A stretch of 64,000 nt of DNA, from contig JAFVGB010000002.1 of NCBI GenBank assembly GCA_017475185.1, positions 1 through 64,000 on the forward strand. Reading direction: 5' to 3'. Shown here piece by piece: positions 8,450 through 17,677 of this stretch; positions within the stretch are counted from its first letter, which is position 1, and every line of letters begins with the position of its first letter. Source of the DNA: Clostridia bacterium. Lineage in GTDB: Bacteria; Bacillota_A; Clostridia; TANB77; CAG-508. Position numbers and translations under genes: made by a program. Under the pieces are notes generated by a model that had not been told where the DNA came from, made no database searches, and worked only from the letters and a program-made list of their open reading frames with translations.

Positions 8450-10798
8450 TTATAACCCCTCGCCTGGTTCTTCATCATCATTAACTGGGAATGTTCCGCC
8501 GGTATGCTCAACTGTTGCAGGTAAATCAAATAATACAATTGTATCTGTTCCACCAAAGTTTGGATATCCAGATAAACTACTTATTGTATTCTGTAATCCT
8601 GACGGGAAGTGTAAAGTAACCCCTGTACATCTACTTAACATATTAGAAAATTGATTTGTATAGCTACCAAAACTATTTGAAGTCAATGCATTGAAATATA
8701 CATCAGTTAGTGATGAGCAATTTGAGAAGCAGTAACTAAATGCTAATGGACAGGTAATTTCTTCCACTTTAGGAAATGAAACTGTAGTCAAGCTTGTGCA
8801 TTGATAAAAAGCATATTGAAGTACAGATGTTGTGCCACCGATATATTTTAATTCTGGAAATGTAAAAGTTGTAAATGGACAAGCGCGGAAAGCATAATAG
8901 AAGCAACTATCTCCACTTATATTTACCAAAGCAGGAAATGAAACTGTTCCTATGTTTATACATTTATAGAATGCATCCCATAAAACATTTTCACCTTCTA
9001 TTGATAATAAATCTGGGAAGGATACATTATGTGTGAAATTACTTCTATTGATTAAAAATGCACAAAGAGCAAAGTCTGTAAGTTTAGTAACTCCAGTAAA
9101 AACAATATCTCCATCTGTATTTGCCCCTGTACTAAGAACACCATTTACTGGAGTGCCAAGCAAATTATCAATATTTATACCAAATTTTGAATTAGTATAA
9201 GTTCCGGTAACTCCAAGGATTTCAACATCTTTTTTAATATTTCCAGCAGTAATGTTTTGATCAATTGTTGAATCTACAGCTGAAACAGTAAGAGGTGCAT
9301 ATCCATCAACACCAGATGTAGGAGTAATTGTTTGAGAAGAAGTTGTTGGGGTAATTGATAATGGTTCAATAGTAGGTTCAACTAACACATTAGCCGTACT
9401 ATAATCTGCTACATTATGTGTACCATTTTCTGTAATGGTAATACTACCAGTTGGTAAATGTTCTTGAATATCATCAATACTATTACGGTAGTAAACATTT
9501 GTATCAGATAATGTAATTTGAGCTGAACCACCTGCTGTGACTGTTAAAGATGATTGAGTATTTGGTGCAGAGTATACAACAGATAATGTTGTAGGTACTT
9601 CATCAAGTGTATAAGATTGAAGGGAGTCTACTGTAAAATAAAATCCTGTAGTAGAAGAAGTAATGCCACCAGTACTAGCACAACAACAAACAACATTGTT
9701 TATATCATCTGTATCTAAAGTAGGATAATAACCTGTTATTACTTCTGTTATTGTATTACCTAAATCTTTAGTATAATATAATCCCGTAGTTCCTATAAAA
9801 AGTGTACTATTATAATAAGTTATTGAGCCACATTGAGATGGAATTTGTCCAGAATCATTAATCTTAAAATTAGACCAACTATTTCCATTATCTAGTGAAT
9901 AATATACTTTTCTACTACCGTCTTGTCCAGCTAAACAAAAAATCTTATTATCTTTATAAATAATTCTTCTTCCATTAAAACTAGGTGTTGTTACGCTTTC
10001 CCAATTAATTCCATCACTAGATTTATTCATAAAAGGTCCTTGAGTTCCTGTGCCAGCACAAGTCCAGAAAAAATTATTACCAAAAGTTATGTCACAGTAA
10101 CCACCACCACTACTAAAATTTTGACCTTGTGACCAATTTATTCCATCTGTACTGTAAAAAGCATACTGATTGCTAGAAACAGAACCAATAAGCACAAAAA
10201 CACCATTACCAAAAGCAATTCTTTTTAATGATTCTGTAATAGGTGAAGGTACAGCATAATTTATCCAATTAATACCATCAGAGCTAACCGCTATATATGG
10301 AGTTACACTATAAAAATTCGATCCACTACCTAAAGCAACCCATATACCATTACCATAACAAACATCTCCCCACCATTGAGATGTTTGAAAAGTACCTTCT
10401 AACCAATTATTACCATCAAAAGAATAGTAATATTTATTATTTTGATTGTAATCTAATGCTATATATCTATCTTTTGTATATTTTATATTTATATAAGCAC
10501 AAGATGGTACAATTATTCTTGTTGTAGAAATTGTAGCATCAGTTTTCCAATTGTACCAATGCTTTAACACATTTGGATTATTTACAATAGCTGTTGCATA
10601 ATTCGTAACATTATATGTCCCATTATTTATTAAAGTAATACTGCCAGTTGGTGTTATACCTGTGCTAATACTTCCAATAGTTGTTGCCAAATTATCAGAG
10701 TTTTCTGTAACTGGCATTGTTGCACCTTTTGCTTCAGCTGCTGTATAAGCATTTTCTATATTTAATTGAATACGTGTTATTTGTGAAGTTATTGACAT
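8450..10798 (-). CDS. Tail fibre / receptor-binding adhesin
   Basis: 782 residues. Residues ~1-30 form a helical start seen in phage fibres. A first 'PTGSITLINNGTYNVTNYATAIV' unit is at ~50-75, then about six blade-like repeats containing 'SSDGINW', 'YSTDGINW', 'KSSDGINW' (BNR/beta-propeller type, ~100-430). A second 'PTGSITITENGTHNVADYSTANV' unit follows, and then BspA-like leucine-rich repeats with 'SFPALVNI', 'TFPELKYI', 'SFPKVEEI' (~550-760). This combination is typical of carbohydrate- or protein-binding adhesins at the fibre tip. A late promoter element lies 37 nt upstream of the start. Confidence 0.82.
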   Translation of the reverse strand: MSITSQITRIQLNIENAYTAAEAKGATMPVTENSDNLATTIGSISTGITPTGSITLINNGTYNVTNYATAIVNNPNVLKHWYNWKTDATISTTRIIVPSCAYINIKYTKDRYIALDYNQNNKYYYSFDGNNWLEGTFQTSQWWGDVCYGNGIWVALGSGSNFYSVTPYIAVSSDGINWINYAVPSPITESLKRIAFGNGVFVLIGSVSSNQYAFYSTDGINWSQGQNFSSGGGYCDITFGNNFFWTCAGTGTQGPFMNKSSDGINWESVTTPSFNGRRIIYKDNKIFCLAGQDGSRKVYYSLDNGNSWSNFKINDSGQIPSQCGSITYYNSTLFIGTTGLYYTKDLGNTITEVITGYYPTLDTDDINNVVCCCASTGGITSSTTGFYFTVDSLQSYTLDEVPTTLSVVYSAPNTQSSLTVTAGGSAQITLSDTNVYYRNSIDDIQEHLPTGSITITENGTHNVADYSTANVLVEPTIEPLSITPTTSSQTITPTSGVDGYAPLTVSAVDSTIDQNITAGNIKKDVEILGVTGTYTNSKFGINIDNLLGTPVNGVLSTGANTDGDIVFTGVTKLTDFALCAFLINRSNFTHNVSFPDLLSIEGENVLWDAFYKCINIGTVSFPALVNISGDSCFYYAFRACPFTTFTFPELKYIGGTTSVLQYAFYQCTSLTTVSFPKVEEITCPLAFSYCFSNCSSLTDVYFNALTSNSFGSYTNQFSNMLSRCTGVTLHFPSGLQNTISSLSGYPNFGGTDTIVLFDLPATVEHTGGTFPVNDDEEPGEGL

Positions 10799-10818
10799 AG
10801 TATTTCCAAGATCATTAT

Positions 10819-10835
10819 TTATATAATCTTAGAAC
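10819..10835 (-). promoter_or_regulatory. Late promoter element GTTCTAAGATTATA
   Basis: Minus-strand copy of the late element 37 nt before the tail-fibre start. Confidence 0.6.
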
Positions 10836-10854
10836 TAAATATATGTATTTTAAT

Positions 10855-11427
10855 TTATTTATACCCTACTATAATATTATCGTTTAATTTACCCTGAATT
10901 CTTAAAAGAGTATATAAATTTTCTGGATCTAAAGAAGTAAATATTAAGTAATTAATACTTTTCCAACCAGATGAAGTTTTACCGATATACTTAAGATTAT
11001 ATTCTGATTCTAAATCATCTATTAATACTGATTCATAGCATTCATCATATGGTACAAAAAGTTTATTTTTTGTACAATGAGCTTGCTGCAAAAAAACTAA
11101 ACGATTATTTAAAATTTTTGCTAAAGCACATAATGCATTATGTGTAGTAACTTTTAAAGGAAGATATGAAATAGTTTTAATTAAAATATTTGCATTTTGA
11201 GATGATAAATAATAAAATTCGCCTCTTTTTTCTAATATATCTGAATTGAGATTATCTAAAATATTTAAAATTTCTTCTGTTTTTAAGAAATTACCATTAT
11301 TATCTTCCAGCATAATAAAATACCCACCATCACTAACAGCAGTATGTGTAGAAAAATATACATTTTCTGGTAATGGATATTTTTTATTCAACGCTTCATC
11401 TAATTTTGCGGCATCTATATTAATCAT
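10855..11427 (-). CDS. Family-A small protein (190 aa)
   Basis: Ends with 'LDPENLYTLLRIQGKLND', the C-terminal signature (D/E-x-L-x-x-L-x-x-L-x-R-I-x-G) shared by at least a dozen genes of this window. The N-terminal part is alpha/beta ('DEALNKKYPLPENVYFST'). The family appears unrelated to any domain I know. SD AAAGGAG. Confidence 0.75.
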   Translation of the reverse strand: MINIDAAKLDEALNKKYPLPENVYFSTHTAVSDGGYFIMLEDNNGNFLKTEEILNILDNLNSDILEKRGEFYYLSSQNANILIKTISYLPLKVTTHNALCALAKILNNRLVFLQQAHCTKNKLFVPYDECYESVLIDDLESEYNLKYIGKTSSGWKSINYLIFTSLDPENLYTLLRIQGKLNDNIIVGYK

Positions 11428-11442
11428 TATAATCTCCTTTGA

Positions 11443-12045
11443 TTATAATAATACCGTTTTATCTCTATTAGTAAAACCATATTCTACACTATCTGTCAAT
11501 TTATCTAAGGCTATTTGTATACTTTTAATTGTTTCATTTAAACCTGTAATTCTGTCATTAAATCTTTCTACCGTATCATTTATTTCTTTATTAATCCATT
11601 CTAAACTATTAAGTAAACGTTCGATAGCATATTTTCTAGCTTCTTTTTCTGTTTTAAAGCAATTATTATCATAAATTAATTTACCGGTATAATCTACATT
11701 TGGCCAACCATACTCATCTGTATATGACATAACTATAGTTTTTAATTGATCATCATAATACCAAAAAGTTTTCATATTATCTTTAGAATCATTGCCTTCA
11801 ATAATATCTTTAATACTATTGTCTTTTATCATTTCAGCAAGTTTATCCCAAATTTTTTCTAATTCTTCACTTTTTAAAGCGTTTCTGCCTTCATGAAAAG
11901 TATCTAATGCATAATTTAAAGCTAATGTTTTCTTGTTTACAGAAATTAAATCTGTAACATAATAACTACTGATACAAATTTTATCTTCAGTTTCTTGTAT
12001 TGTATAGTTAGTATTTAATATTTCTTTTAATTTTCTAGCTTTCAT
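11443..12045 (-). CDS. Hypothetical protein (200 aa)
   Basis: N-terminal region with short beta strands ('TFWYYDDQLKTIVMSYTD'), then a long amphipathic helix (~150-195, 'VERFNDRITGLNETIKSIQIALDKL') likely to form a coiled coil. It resembles phage proteins with a C-terminal oligomerisation helix. Function unknown. Confidence 0.75.
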   Translation of the reverse strand: MKARKLKEILNTNYTIQETEDKICISSYYVTDLISVNKKTLALNYALDTFHEGRNALKSEELEKIWDKLAEMIKDNSIKDIIEGNDSKDNMKTFWYYDDQLKTIVMSYTDEYGWPNVDYTGKLIYDNNCFKTEKEARKYAIERLLNSLEWINKEINDTVERFNDRITGLNETIKSIQIALDKLTDSVEYGFTNRDKTVLL

Positions 12046-12049
12046 TTTA

Positions 12050-12514
12050 TTAATCCTTTGCTTTCAAAATTCCTTCTAATCTTAATAAACCTATTAACTT
12101 ATCTTTATAATCTTTTCTTTGCCAATATTTATTATCAATATCCAATTCACAAAAAGTTCTATCTTGATATTGAGTAAAAAATGACCTTTTAACTTGTACT
12201 TTTTTTACATATGGTTTTGTTTTATAATAAATTTCTGGAAAATATTTTTGTATTGTATTTATAAATAAGTCTATATGTCCATGATCATATATTTTATATT
12301 TAGTTCCTTTTTCTTGATAATATAATGTAGCAAAAAACGGCTCATATTTATTGCAATAATAAAGCATAGCTTTAATACATTTTGCTTTTGTTAATTTTTC
12401 AAAAGTATTATATATAACAATGCCAACATCAATTTCACTTTCAACAGCTTTAATAAAAAACTTACTTTTTAGTGAATGACTTTTCGCATTTACTTTTTCA
12501 CTTAGTATTTCCAT
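12050..12514 (-). CDS. Family-A small protein
   Basis: The C-terminus 'KDKLIGLLRLEGILKAKD' matches the family-A signature. Upstream in-frame ATGs exist to 12535, but TGAGG lies 7 nt before the ATG at 12514, so I place the start there. It overlaps the end of 12498-13265 by 17 nt. Confidence 0.7.
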   Translation of the reverse strand: MEILSEKVNAKSHSLKSKFFIKAVESEIDVGIVIYNTFEKLTKAKCIKAMLYYCNKYEPFFATLYYQEKGTKYKIYDHGHIDLFINTIQKYFPEIYYKTKPYVKKVQVKRSFFTQYQDRTFCELDIDNKYWQRKDYKDKLIGLLRLEGILKAKD

Positions 12515-13265
12515 ATTCAGCCTCATAGTCTTCAATAACTTTTAGTAAGTTTAATTTCAACTGTAAATATTCACCTTTATATTCATCTTTTAATACTTCA
12601 TCCACTAAATTTTCAACTTCTGTATGTGTCATTAATATATTATCTGGTGTTTTTTTAATATCATTTTTATACATTGTATCTAAAGCAATTTGATCATGTA
12701 ATTCTGTTCGTAACCATTGTTTAAGAGTAGTTTCTTTAAGTGTTTTTTCTTTTTCTTTTAATATGTTTATTTCTTCTTGATCTAAATAAAAACCACTTCT
12801 CATTAAATAATCTTGCCACTGAATACTTACTTGCCAATGATCAATTGAATCCCAAACTCTTTCTCTTTCTTCCCATTCTTCTTCAGATACTTTTTCATCA
12901 GGATCAGTATTATCCCAATATGCAAAGTCTTTTATATATTCTTTTTCAATAAGTGTTTTTCTAATATCATAGTTATCATTAAAAATTTCACCATATATTT
13001 TACCTTCAAAAAAGAAAAATGCAATATCAGGAATAGGAGTAAATTCTTGGCATACTTGATATGGATCTTTAATATTTGTTTGTTTATCAAATAATTTTGA
13101 AAGATCATAAATTATTTGATATTTTTTATTAGCAAGACAATATTCTTTATTATATATTTTTGCAACAATTAATTTTATTTCATTACAAAACTTTTCAAAA
13201 GTCTCTATTTTTCCATCATTCCATTTGTCTGCTAAAATAAATCCTTCATATACCTTTGTACTCAT
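12498..13265 (-). CDS. Hypothetical protein (255 aa)
   Basis: Mixed alpha/beta protein, Trp- and Tyr-rich in the middle ('SEEEWEERERVWDSIDHW'), acidic overall, ending in TGA. No motif recognised. Directly follows 13266-13922 with almost no gap, so it is co-transcribed. Confidence 0.75.
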   Translation of the reverse strand: MSTKVYEGFILADKWNDGKIETFEKFCNEIKLIVAKIYNKEYCLANKKYQIIYDLSKLFDKQTNIKDPYQVCQEFTPIPDIAFFFFEGKIYGEIFNDNYDIRKTLIEKEYIKDFAYWDNTDPDEKVSEEEWEERERVWDSIDHWQVSIQWQDYLMRSGFYLDQEEINILKEKEKTLKETTLKQWLRTELHDQIALDTMYKNDIKKTPDNILMTHTEVENLVDEVLKDEYKGEYLQLKLNLLKVIEDYEAEYGNTK

Positions 13266-13922
13266 TTATAATTCCTTTTTATCAAATGTTTCCCAAAAAC
13301 CAGTAAATACTTCTCTATCTAAAGCATGCACATCTTTATTAGATTTGTAAAACCTTTTTAATATATCATTAGCGTTATCAAAAATTTTATCAAAACTAAA
13401 GGCAAATTCTTTATTTGTTAATCCTTCTTTATAAAATTTATATGCCAACTGTGCATTAACTTTATACTCTTTCATTAAATATATAATAAATCTTTTATAT
13501 TTATCTTTTGTAAGTGTTCCCTCATACATGTAATTGATAATAGGGTTTGGTTTTTCATGTTTAATCATAGATTGTAAAATAATAAAATCATTATTTTTAG
13601 ATTCATAAGCTTGTTGTAAATGCTTTTCACTACTTTTTAACTCAGATATAATTAACTTAATATAATCTTTAATACAATGATTATCATAAGCATATTGAAA
13701 TTTTTCTTTTAATGCATTATAATTCATACATATATGTGAATCATATATACCATTAAGATCTAATATTGTGCGCCAATTTTCTGTAGAAAAATAATTTGTA
13801 GTATCTTTAAACAATTCTTTTAAGATAACATTAAGATATGGTTTGTATAATACTGTTACAAACTCATCTTCCCCTGTATAAATATGTAAAATAACTAAAT
13901 TACGCTTATTCCTTTTTGTCAT
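13266..13922 (-). CDS. Hypothetical protein (218 aa)
   Basis: Predominantly helical, with several Tyr/Lys-rich helices and no catalytic motif visible. It overlaps the upstream gene by 17 nt, indicating coupled translation. Confidence 0.75.
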   Translation of the reverse strand: MTKRNKRNLVILHIYTGEDEFVTVLYKPYLNVILKELFKDTTNYFSTENWRTILDLNGIYDSHICMNYNALKEKFQYAYDNHCIKDYIKLIISELKSSEKHLQQAYESKNNDFIILQSMIKHEKPNPIINYMYEGTLTKDKYKRFIIYLMKEYKVNAQLAYKFYKEGLTNKEFAFSFDKIFDNANDILKRFYKSNKDVHALDREVFTGFWETFDKKEL

Positions 13923-14205
13923 TACAAGCCTCTAAAAATAAAGTACAAATATTTTCTGGAATTTCTAATTGTTTCATATAAAATAAACACCTTATATAAT
14001 CACAATAGATATGCTCGAAAGCAGGCGTTATAATTTCATATCCTTCTCTCATAATTAATTTACTAAAAAGATATTGCTCCAAATGACATTGTAAGTGTAC
14101 ATCTATAAAATTAACTGTACCATAATATATAGTTTTTGTAATACAATACTTATCATCTGTATATATAGATATGGTTTCATCATGTATATTTACTTTATTT
14201 GACAT
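13906..14205 (-). CDS. Small hypothetical protein (99 aa)
   Basis: An N-terminal beta region ('ETISIYTDDKYCITKTIYYG') is followed by helices, and 'YIRCLFYMKQLEIPENICTLFLEACND' ends it. Its C-terminus only weakly resembles family A. Overlaps both neighbours. Confidence 0.7.
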   Translation of the reverse strand: MSNKVNIHDETISIYTDDKYCITKTIYYGTVNFIDVHLQCHLEQYLFSKLIMREGYEIITPAFEHIYCDYIRCLFYMKQLEIPENICTLFLEACNDKKE

Positions 14206-15364
14206 TTGTATTTGCTTTCTTTCTAGCTAATTTTAATTTTTTTCTTTCCAATTTTGCATGAAATTTTTCAAACTCTCTTTTTTGTAATTTTTTTGATATA
14301 TAATCTCGTAAACCTTCCATATCATTATTTTTTAAAAATGAATCTAAACTTTTTGTATCAAAAATTATTTTTCCTTTAGTTATTTTTAATGTAAAAATAT
14401 CATCTATACATTTTTTAGTTTTAGGTGATTTTTTTACTTCTTTTACTTTTTTAACTTTTGTTTGACCATGTTTACATTTGATATTTAATGCAGCTGTACT
14501 AAATTGATCATATTTTACAGCCCCACATTCAGTACAAGTATATTTATATAACCTATTTCTAGAGTTATATGCATTTTTACCAGTATCTTCTAATAGCCAA
14601 CCATTTATAATTTCACCATGATGCTTAGCCATAAGCTTACCATTTTCATGTTTTTGACAATCACATATTTTTAAGAAAGGTATAGAATTTTTATTTACCC
14701 ATACTTCTTTACCACAATGCTTACATTTTAATAAATATTTGTATTCTTTACCTCTTTCATATGTATAAGTAATAATATCATAATTTTCTAATCCTTTCTT
14801 TTTTAATTCTTCAAAACTTTTATATACTTTTATCGCCATTCTACATTTTTTACATTTACAATCTTTTTTAATTTGATGAATAGGTTGAATTTTTTCATAT
14901 CCACAATTAGGACAAATTGCTCTATATTTTGTAAATTTGTGAGAAGGCGTTTCTATTCTTTCTAAAATTTTAAAATCACCTATTTGTGTATTTACATATA
15001 TATCTTTATTATGTCTGTTACAATGACTACATTTACATTTATACCGTAAATTACAAATCTCTTTAGTTATTGTATGACCACATTTTGTACATACACATTT
15101 ATACTTAAAACCTAAGCTTTTGTATTGACCAATATATTCTGTTATTTTAAAATCACCAATAACTAAACCGATATTTTTAAATGGATCTTTACATGATCTA
15201 GTAATGGTTCCATTTATTTTATTAGTGATATATGTTTTTAATTTTTCTGGATTATCTTTTAGCTGTGATACCATACTAATAGATAAATTAAAGGTCTTAG
15301 CTAATTCATGCTGAGACTTATAAATTTTACCATCAAATTCAATAGGTTTACTATCAAATAACAT
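14195..15364 (-). CDS. Multi-zinc-ribbon DNA-binding protein
   Basis: 389 residues. A NUMOD/AP2-like helix-turn-helix is at the N-terminus ('KSQHELAKTFNLSISMVSQL', ~16-36). It is followed by about five cysteine modules of the form CxxCG...CxCxxC (for example CVCTKCGHT and CKCSHCNRH, CPNCGY and CKCKKC, CKHCGK, CTECGA). Each begins with 'IGDFKI/GLVIGDFKI', the start of the ribbon that precedes HNH domains in homing nucleases such as the one at 20859-21537. No HNH motif follows, so this looks like an array of the DNA-binding part alone. First gene after promoter 15397-15431. Confidence 0.7.
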   Translation of the reverse strand: MLFDSKPIEFDGKIYKSQHELAKTFNLSISMVSQLKDNPEKLKTYITNKINGTITRSCKDPFKNIGLVIGDFKITEYIGQYKSLGFKYKCVCTKCGHTITKEICNLRYKCKCSHCNRHNKDIYVNTQIGDFKILERIETPSHKFTKYRAICPNCGYEKIQPIHQIKKDCKCKKCRMAIKVYKSFEELKKKGLENYDIITYTYERGKEYKYLLKCKHCGKEVWVNKNSIPFLKICDCQKHENGKLMAKHHGEIINGWLLEDTGKNAYNSRNRLYKYTCTECGAVKYDQFSTAALNIKCKHGQTKVKKVKEVKKSPKTKKCIDDIFTLKITKGKIIFDTKSLDSFLKNNDMEGLRDYISKKLQKREFEKFHAKLERKKLKLARKKANTNVK

Positions 15365-15396
15365 ATTATACCTTTCGTTTCATTTACTATATTTAA

Positions 15397-15431
15397 AATA
15401 TAGCTTAAAAATTTAAAAAAGTAAAGCCGTT
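15397..15431 (-). promoter_or_regulatory. Early/middle-type promoter
   Basis: AACGGCTTTACT, 17 nt, TATATT; drives the 15364 to 11443 gene run. Confidence 0.7.
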
Positions 15432-15454
15432 TGAATTAATATATTTTTATAATT

Positions 15455-15468
15455 GTTCTAATAAATTG
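15455..15468 (+). promoter_or_regulatory. Late promoter element GTTCTAATAAATTG
   Basis: 41 nt upstream of the late gene at 15499; back to back with the minus-strand promoter at 15397-15431. Confidence 0.65.
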
Positions 15469-15498
15469 ATCACGTGATTAATTTTAAAGGAAAGTATG

Positions 15499-15738
15499 AT
15501 GTCAAACTTTAAAGATATGGTTAATAGATTGTTAGATGAAGATTTCTATCATCCAGAAGCAGATTCCACTTATATGAAAATTTATGAAGTAGATAAGCAA
15601 TTGTTTGGATTGATGGAAAATGAGATCAAAGCAGAATATCCAGAAATGTATGCTGATCTTAGAGAAATCCATGGCAAACTTATGGAAGTATTAAAGAAAA
15701 TAAGTGCAAATAAAAAATCTGAACAACCTCAAATGTAA
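15499..15738 (+). CDS. Predicted internal head protein with prohead-targeting leader
   Basis: 79 residues. MSNFKDMVNRLLDE is a T4-type capsid-targeting leader with predicted cleavage after LLDE. The remaining ~65 residues are acidic and helical. AAAGGA precedes tandem ATGs; the second (15499) gives the leader that aligns with its relatives. It is monocistronic, with its own late element and terminator. Confidence 0.72.
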   Translation: MSNFKDMVNRLLDEDFYHPEADSTYMKIYEVDKQLFGLMENEIKAEYPEMYADLREIHGKLMEVLKKISANKKSEQPQM

Positions 15739-15740
15739 TA

Positions 15741-15772
15741 TAAAGTCCTCTTAAATGAGGACTTTATTTTTA
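15741..15772 (+). terminator. Rho-independent terminator
   Basis: Perfect 10-bp stem TAAAGTCCTC/GAGGACTTTA, 6-nt loop, then TTTTTAT. Confidence 0.9.
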
Positions 15773-16816
15773 TCTATAATATCTGCCTAATACATTTTTA
15801 GCACGCATTGTCATATTTAATTTATTAATATCAACTTCCATATTCATTGTAATATTTTTATATAAATCATTTTTCACAACTTTTATATAAAAATATAATT
15901 TCTCATAAGTATCATCACCATCAATTTTATTTATATTAATTAATAACTTATTATCTCTTGTTCCTATTTGATAACTATCTATTATAAAATACTTTTCTAA
16001 TGCGAATTTTTGTATATTTACAAAAATACCTCTAATACTAGACCAATGATCATATTTTGTAGTATATCCTTCTTTACTTAATGCTTTTACTATTTTATCA
16101 TTTGGAATATTATTTGAATTTTTATATCCCATAAGCATTTCTAAAATATCAATAATTAATTTAGTATCTTTATTATTCTTACTTAAATACTTTTCGTATT
16201 CTGGCTTAAAACTATTAAATTCTAAACCAAGTTCATGTAAATGTCTTTGTAATTTACCTAATTTAACGGTACTAATTCTATATAATCTTGATAATTGATA
16301 TTTAGATAAAGCTATTAAATCACAATAATTATATACATCACTATTCAAAAAAGCATATTCAAATACAGAATCTAAAGTATTAACTAATATAGGATGCTGT
16401 AATTTTTCTTCTAAAGATAATTTATTTAATTCTTCTAATTTAGATTCAATTTCAGGTTTAGACAAAAATTTAGTTTCATACTCCTTCCATCCAACTTCAT
16501 ATTTAGGAATTGGTTTAGAATATTTTTCATTCAATAAGAAGCGCGTATTTGAATACTGATCATCATATACTTTTGTAAATATGCCACGATTGCACATTTC
16601 ATTCATAACATCTAAAAACATATCGTCTGTTAAAGGCTTATATTCTTTACAAAAATTTGTATATCTTCTTAATATTCCATTTTTATATGAAATAAATGTA
16701 CCTATCCAGTCAGTATCTTTATAATCTTCTTTACATGTACAACAATTACTGAGTGCTGCATTACACCAGTTAACTAAAACTTCTTGAAATTGATCATATG
16801 TTTCTTTATCTAACAT
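15770..16816 (-). CDS. Hypothetical protein (348 aa)
   Basis: Unknown; helical with scattered cysteines near the N-terminus (NCCTCKED). A central segment 'IALSKYQLSRLYRISTVKLGKLQRHLHELG' could be a helix-turn-helix, so a DNA-binding role is possible but weakly supported. Confidence 0.75.
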   Translation of the reverse strand: MLDKETYDQFQEVLVNWCNAALSNCCTCKEDYKDTDWIGTFISYKNGILRRYTNFCKEYKPLTDDMFLDVMNEMCNRGIFTKVYDDQYSNTRFLLNEKYSKPIPKYEVGWKEYETKFLSKPEIESKLEELNKLSLEEKLQHPILVNTLDSVFEYAFLNSDVYNYCDLIALSKYQLSRLYRISTVKLGKLQRHLHELGLEFNSFKPEYEKYLSKNNKDTKLIIDILEMLMGYKNSNNIPNDKIVKALSKEGYTTKYDHWSSIRGIFVNIQKFALEKYFIIDSYQIGTRDNKLLININKIDGDDTYEKLYFYIKVVKNDLYKNITMNMEVDINKLNMTMRAKNVLGRYYR

Positions 16817-16870
16817 CTATATTATCTTTCTAACTCTATTTAAAATACTTTTATTAAAGACTATAGTATT

Positions 16871-17287
16871 TTAATCTATTCCTATTCTACATAAACCAGC
16901 TAAAATATCTAAATCTTTTCGTAATACCTTAAAAGTATATCTATGCCTTTGATTACCTTCTGAAAAATTATCTAAACATGTTAAATGAAATGCTTTACAA
17001 ATATCTTTAATTATATGACCTTTATCTAAATATATATCAAAATTAAAATATACATACTTAGAATACAGATCATTAGCTAAAAATTTATTTATAGCTTTAG
17101 TTGGATTATTAAAAGAACTATAATGACGTAATCTATTTTGACACCATCTTTCATTTAACTGTGCATTAAGAGAATCAATACTATATTTATTGCGTATATA
17201 TTTAACTATACTATTATAGATAAAATTATAAGTAGTTTCATACTTAATCAATTCATCATATACACTATCATCTAATTTATACATCAC
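16871..17287 (-). CDS. Family-A small protein (138 aa)
   Basis: Ends 'LRKDLDILAGLCRIGID', the family-A signature. It is adjacent to, and clearly paralogous with, 17284-17667 ('YNFIYNSIVKYIRNKYSI' against 'YVYIYNKISRWINNNYNI'), so this is a local tandem duplication. Overlaps the upstream stop by 4 nt. Confidence 0.75.
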   Translation of the reverse strand: MMYKLDDSVYDELIKYETTYNFIYNSIVKYIRNKYSIDSLNAQLNERWCQNRLRHYSSFNNPTKAINKFLANDLYSKYVYFNFDIYLDKGHIIKDICKAFHLTCLDNFSEGNQRHRYTFKVLRKDLDILAGLCRIGID

Positions 17288-17667
17288 ATCATCCTACATA
17301 AACCATATAATGTTTCAAAGTTTTCTCTATCTATTTCAAATGTAAAATTACTACTTCTAAAATCTACATTAGGTCCGACTAATTTTAAATTAAAAGTATT
17401 CATTAAATCTTGACAAATATATTTACGGTGATTAGTAATATTTATAAAATTAAAAGATATAGTTTGAGCACATAAAAATCTATTATAAAGATCATTAAAT
17501 TCTTCTTCTGTTTTTGTATATAATAATCTATTTAATATAGCATCTCTATGAAGACCACTACAACTAATATTATAGTTATTATTAATCCATCTACTTATCT
17601 TATTATAAATGTATACATACATAGTATTAAATTTTGCTATAGTTTTATATTCAAACTCTGCTGACAT
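17284..17667 (-). CDS. Family-A small protein (127 aa)
   Basis: The C-terminus 'DRENFETLYGLCRMM' carries the family-A signature with the final Gly lost. Tandem paralogue of 16871-17287. Lies downstream of the sigma-region-4 gene in one transcript. Confidence 0.75.
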   Translation of the reverse strand: MSAEFEYKTIAKFNTMYVYIYNKISRWINNNYNISCSGLHRDAILNRLLYTKTEEEFNDLYNRFLCAQTISFNFINITNHRKYICQDLMNTFNLKLVGPNVDFRSSNFTFEIDRENFETLYGLCRMM

Positions 17668-17677
17668 TTTATTACCT

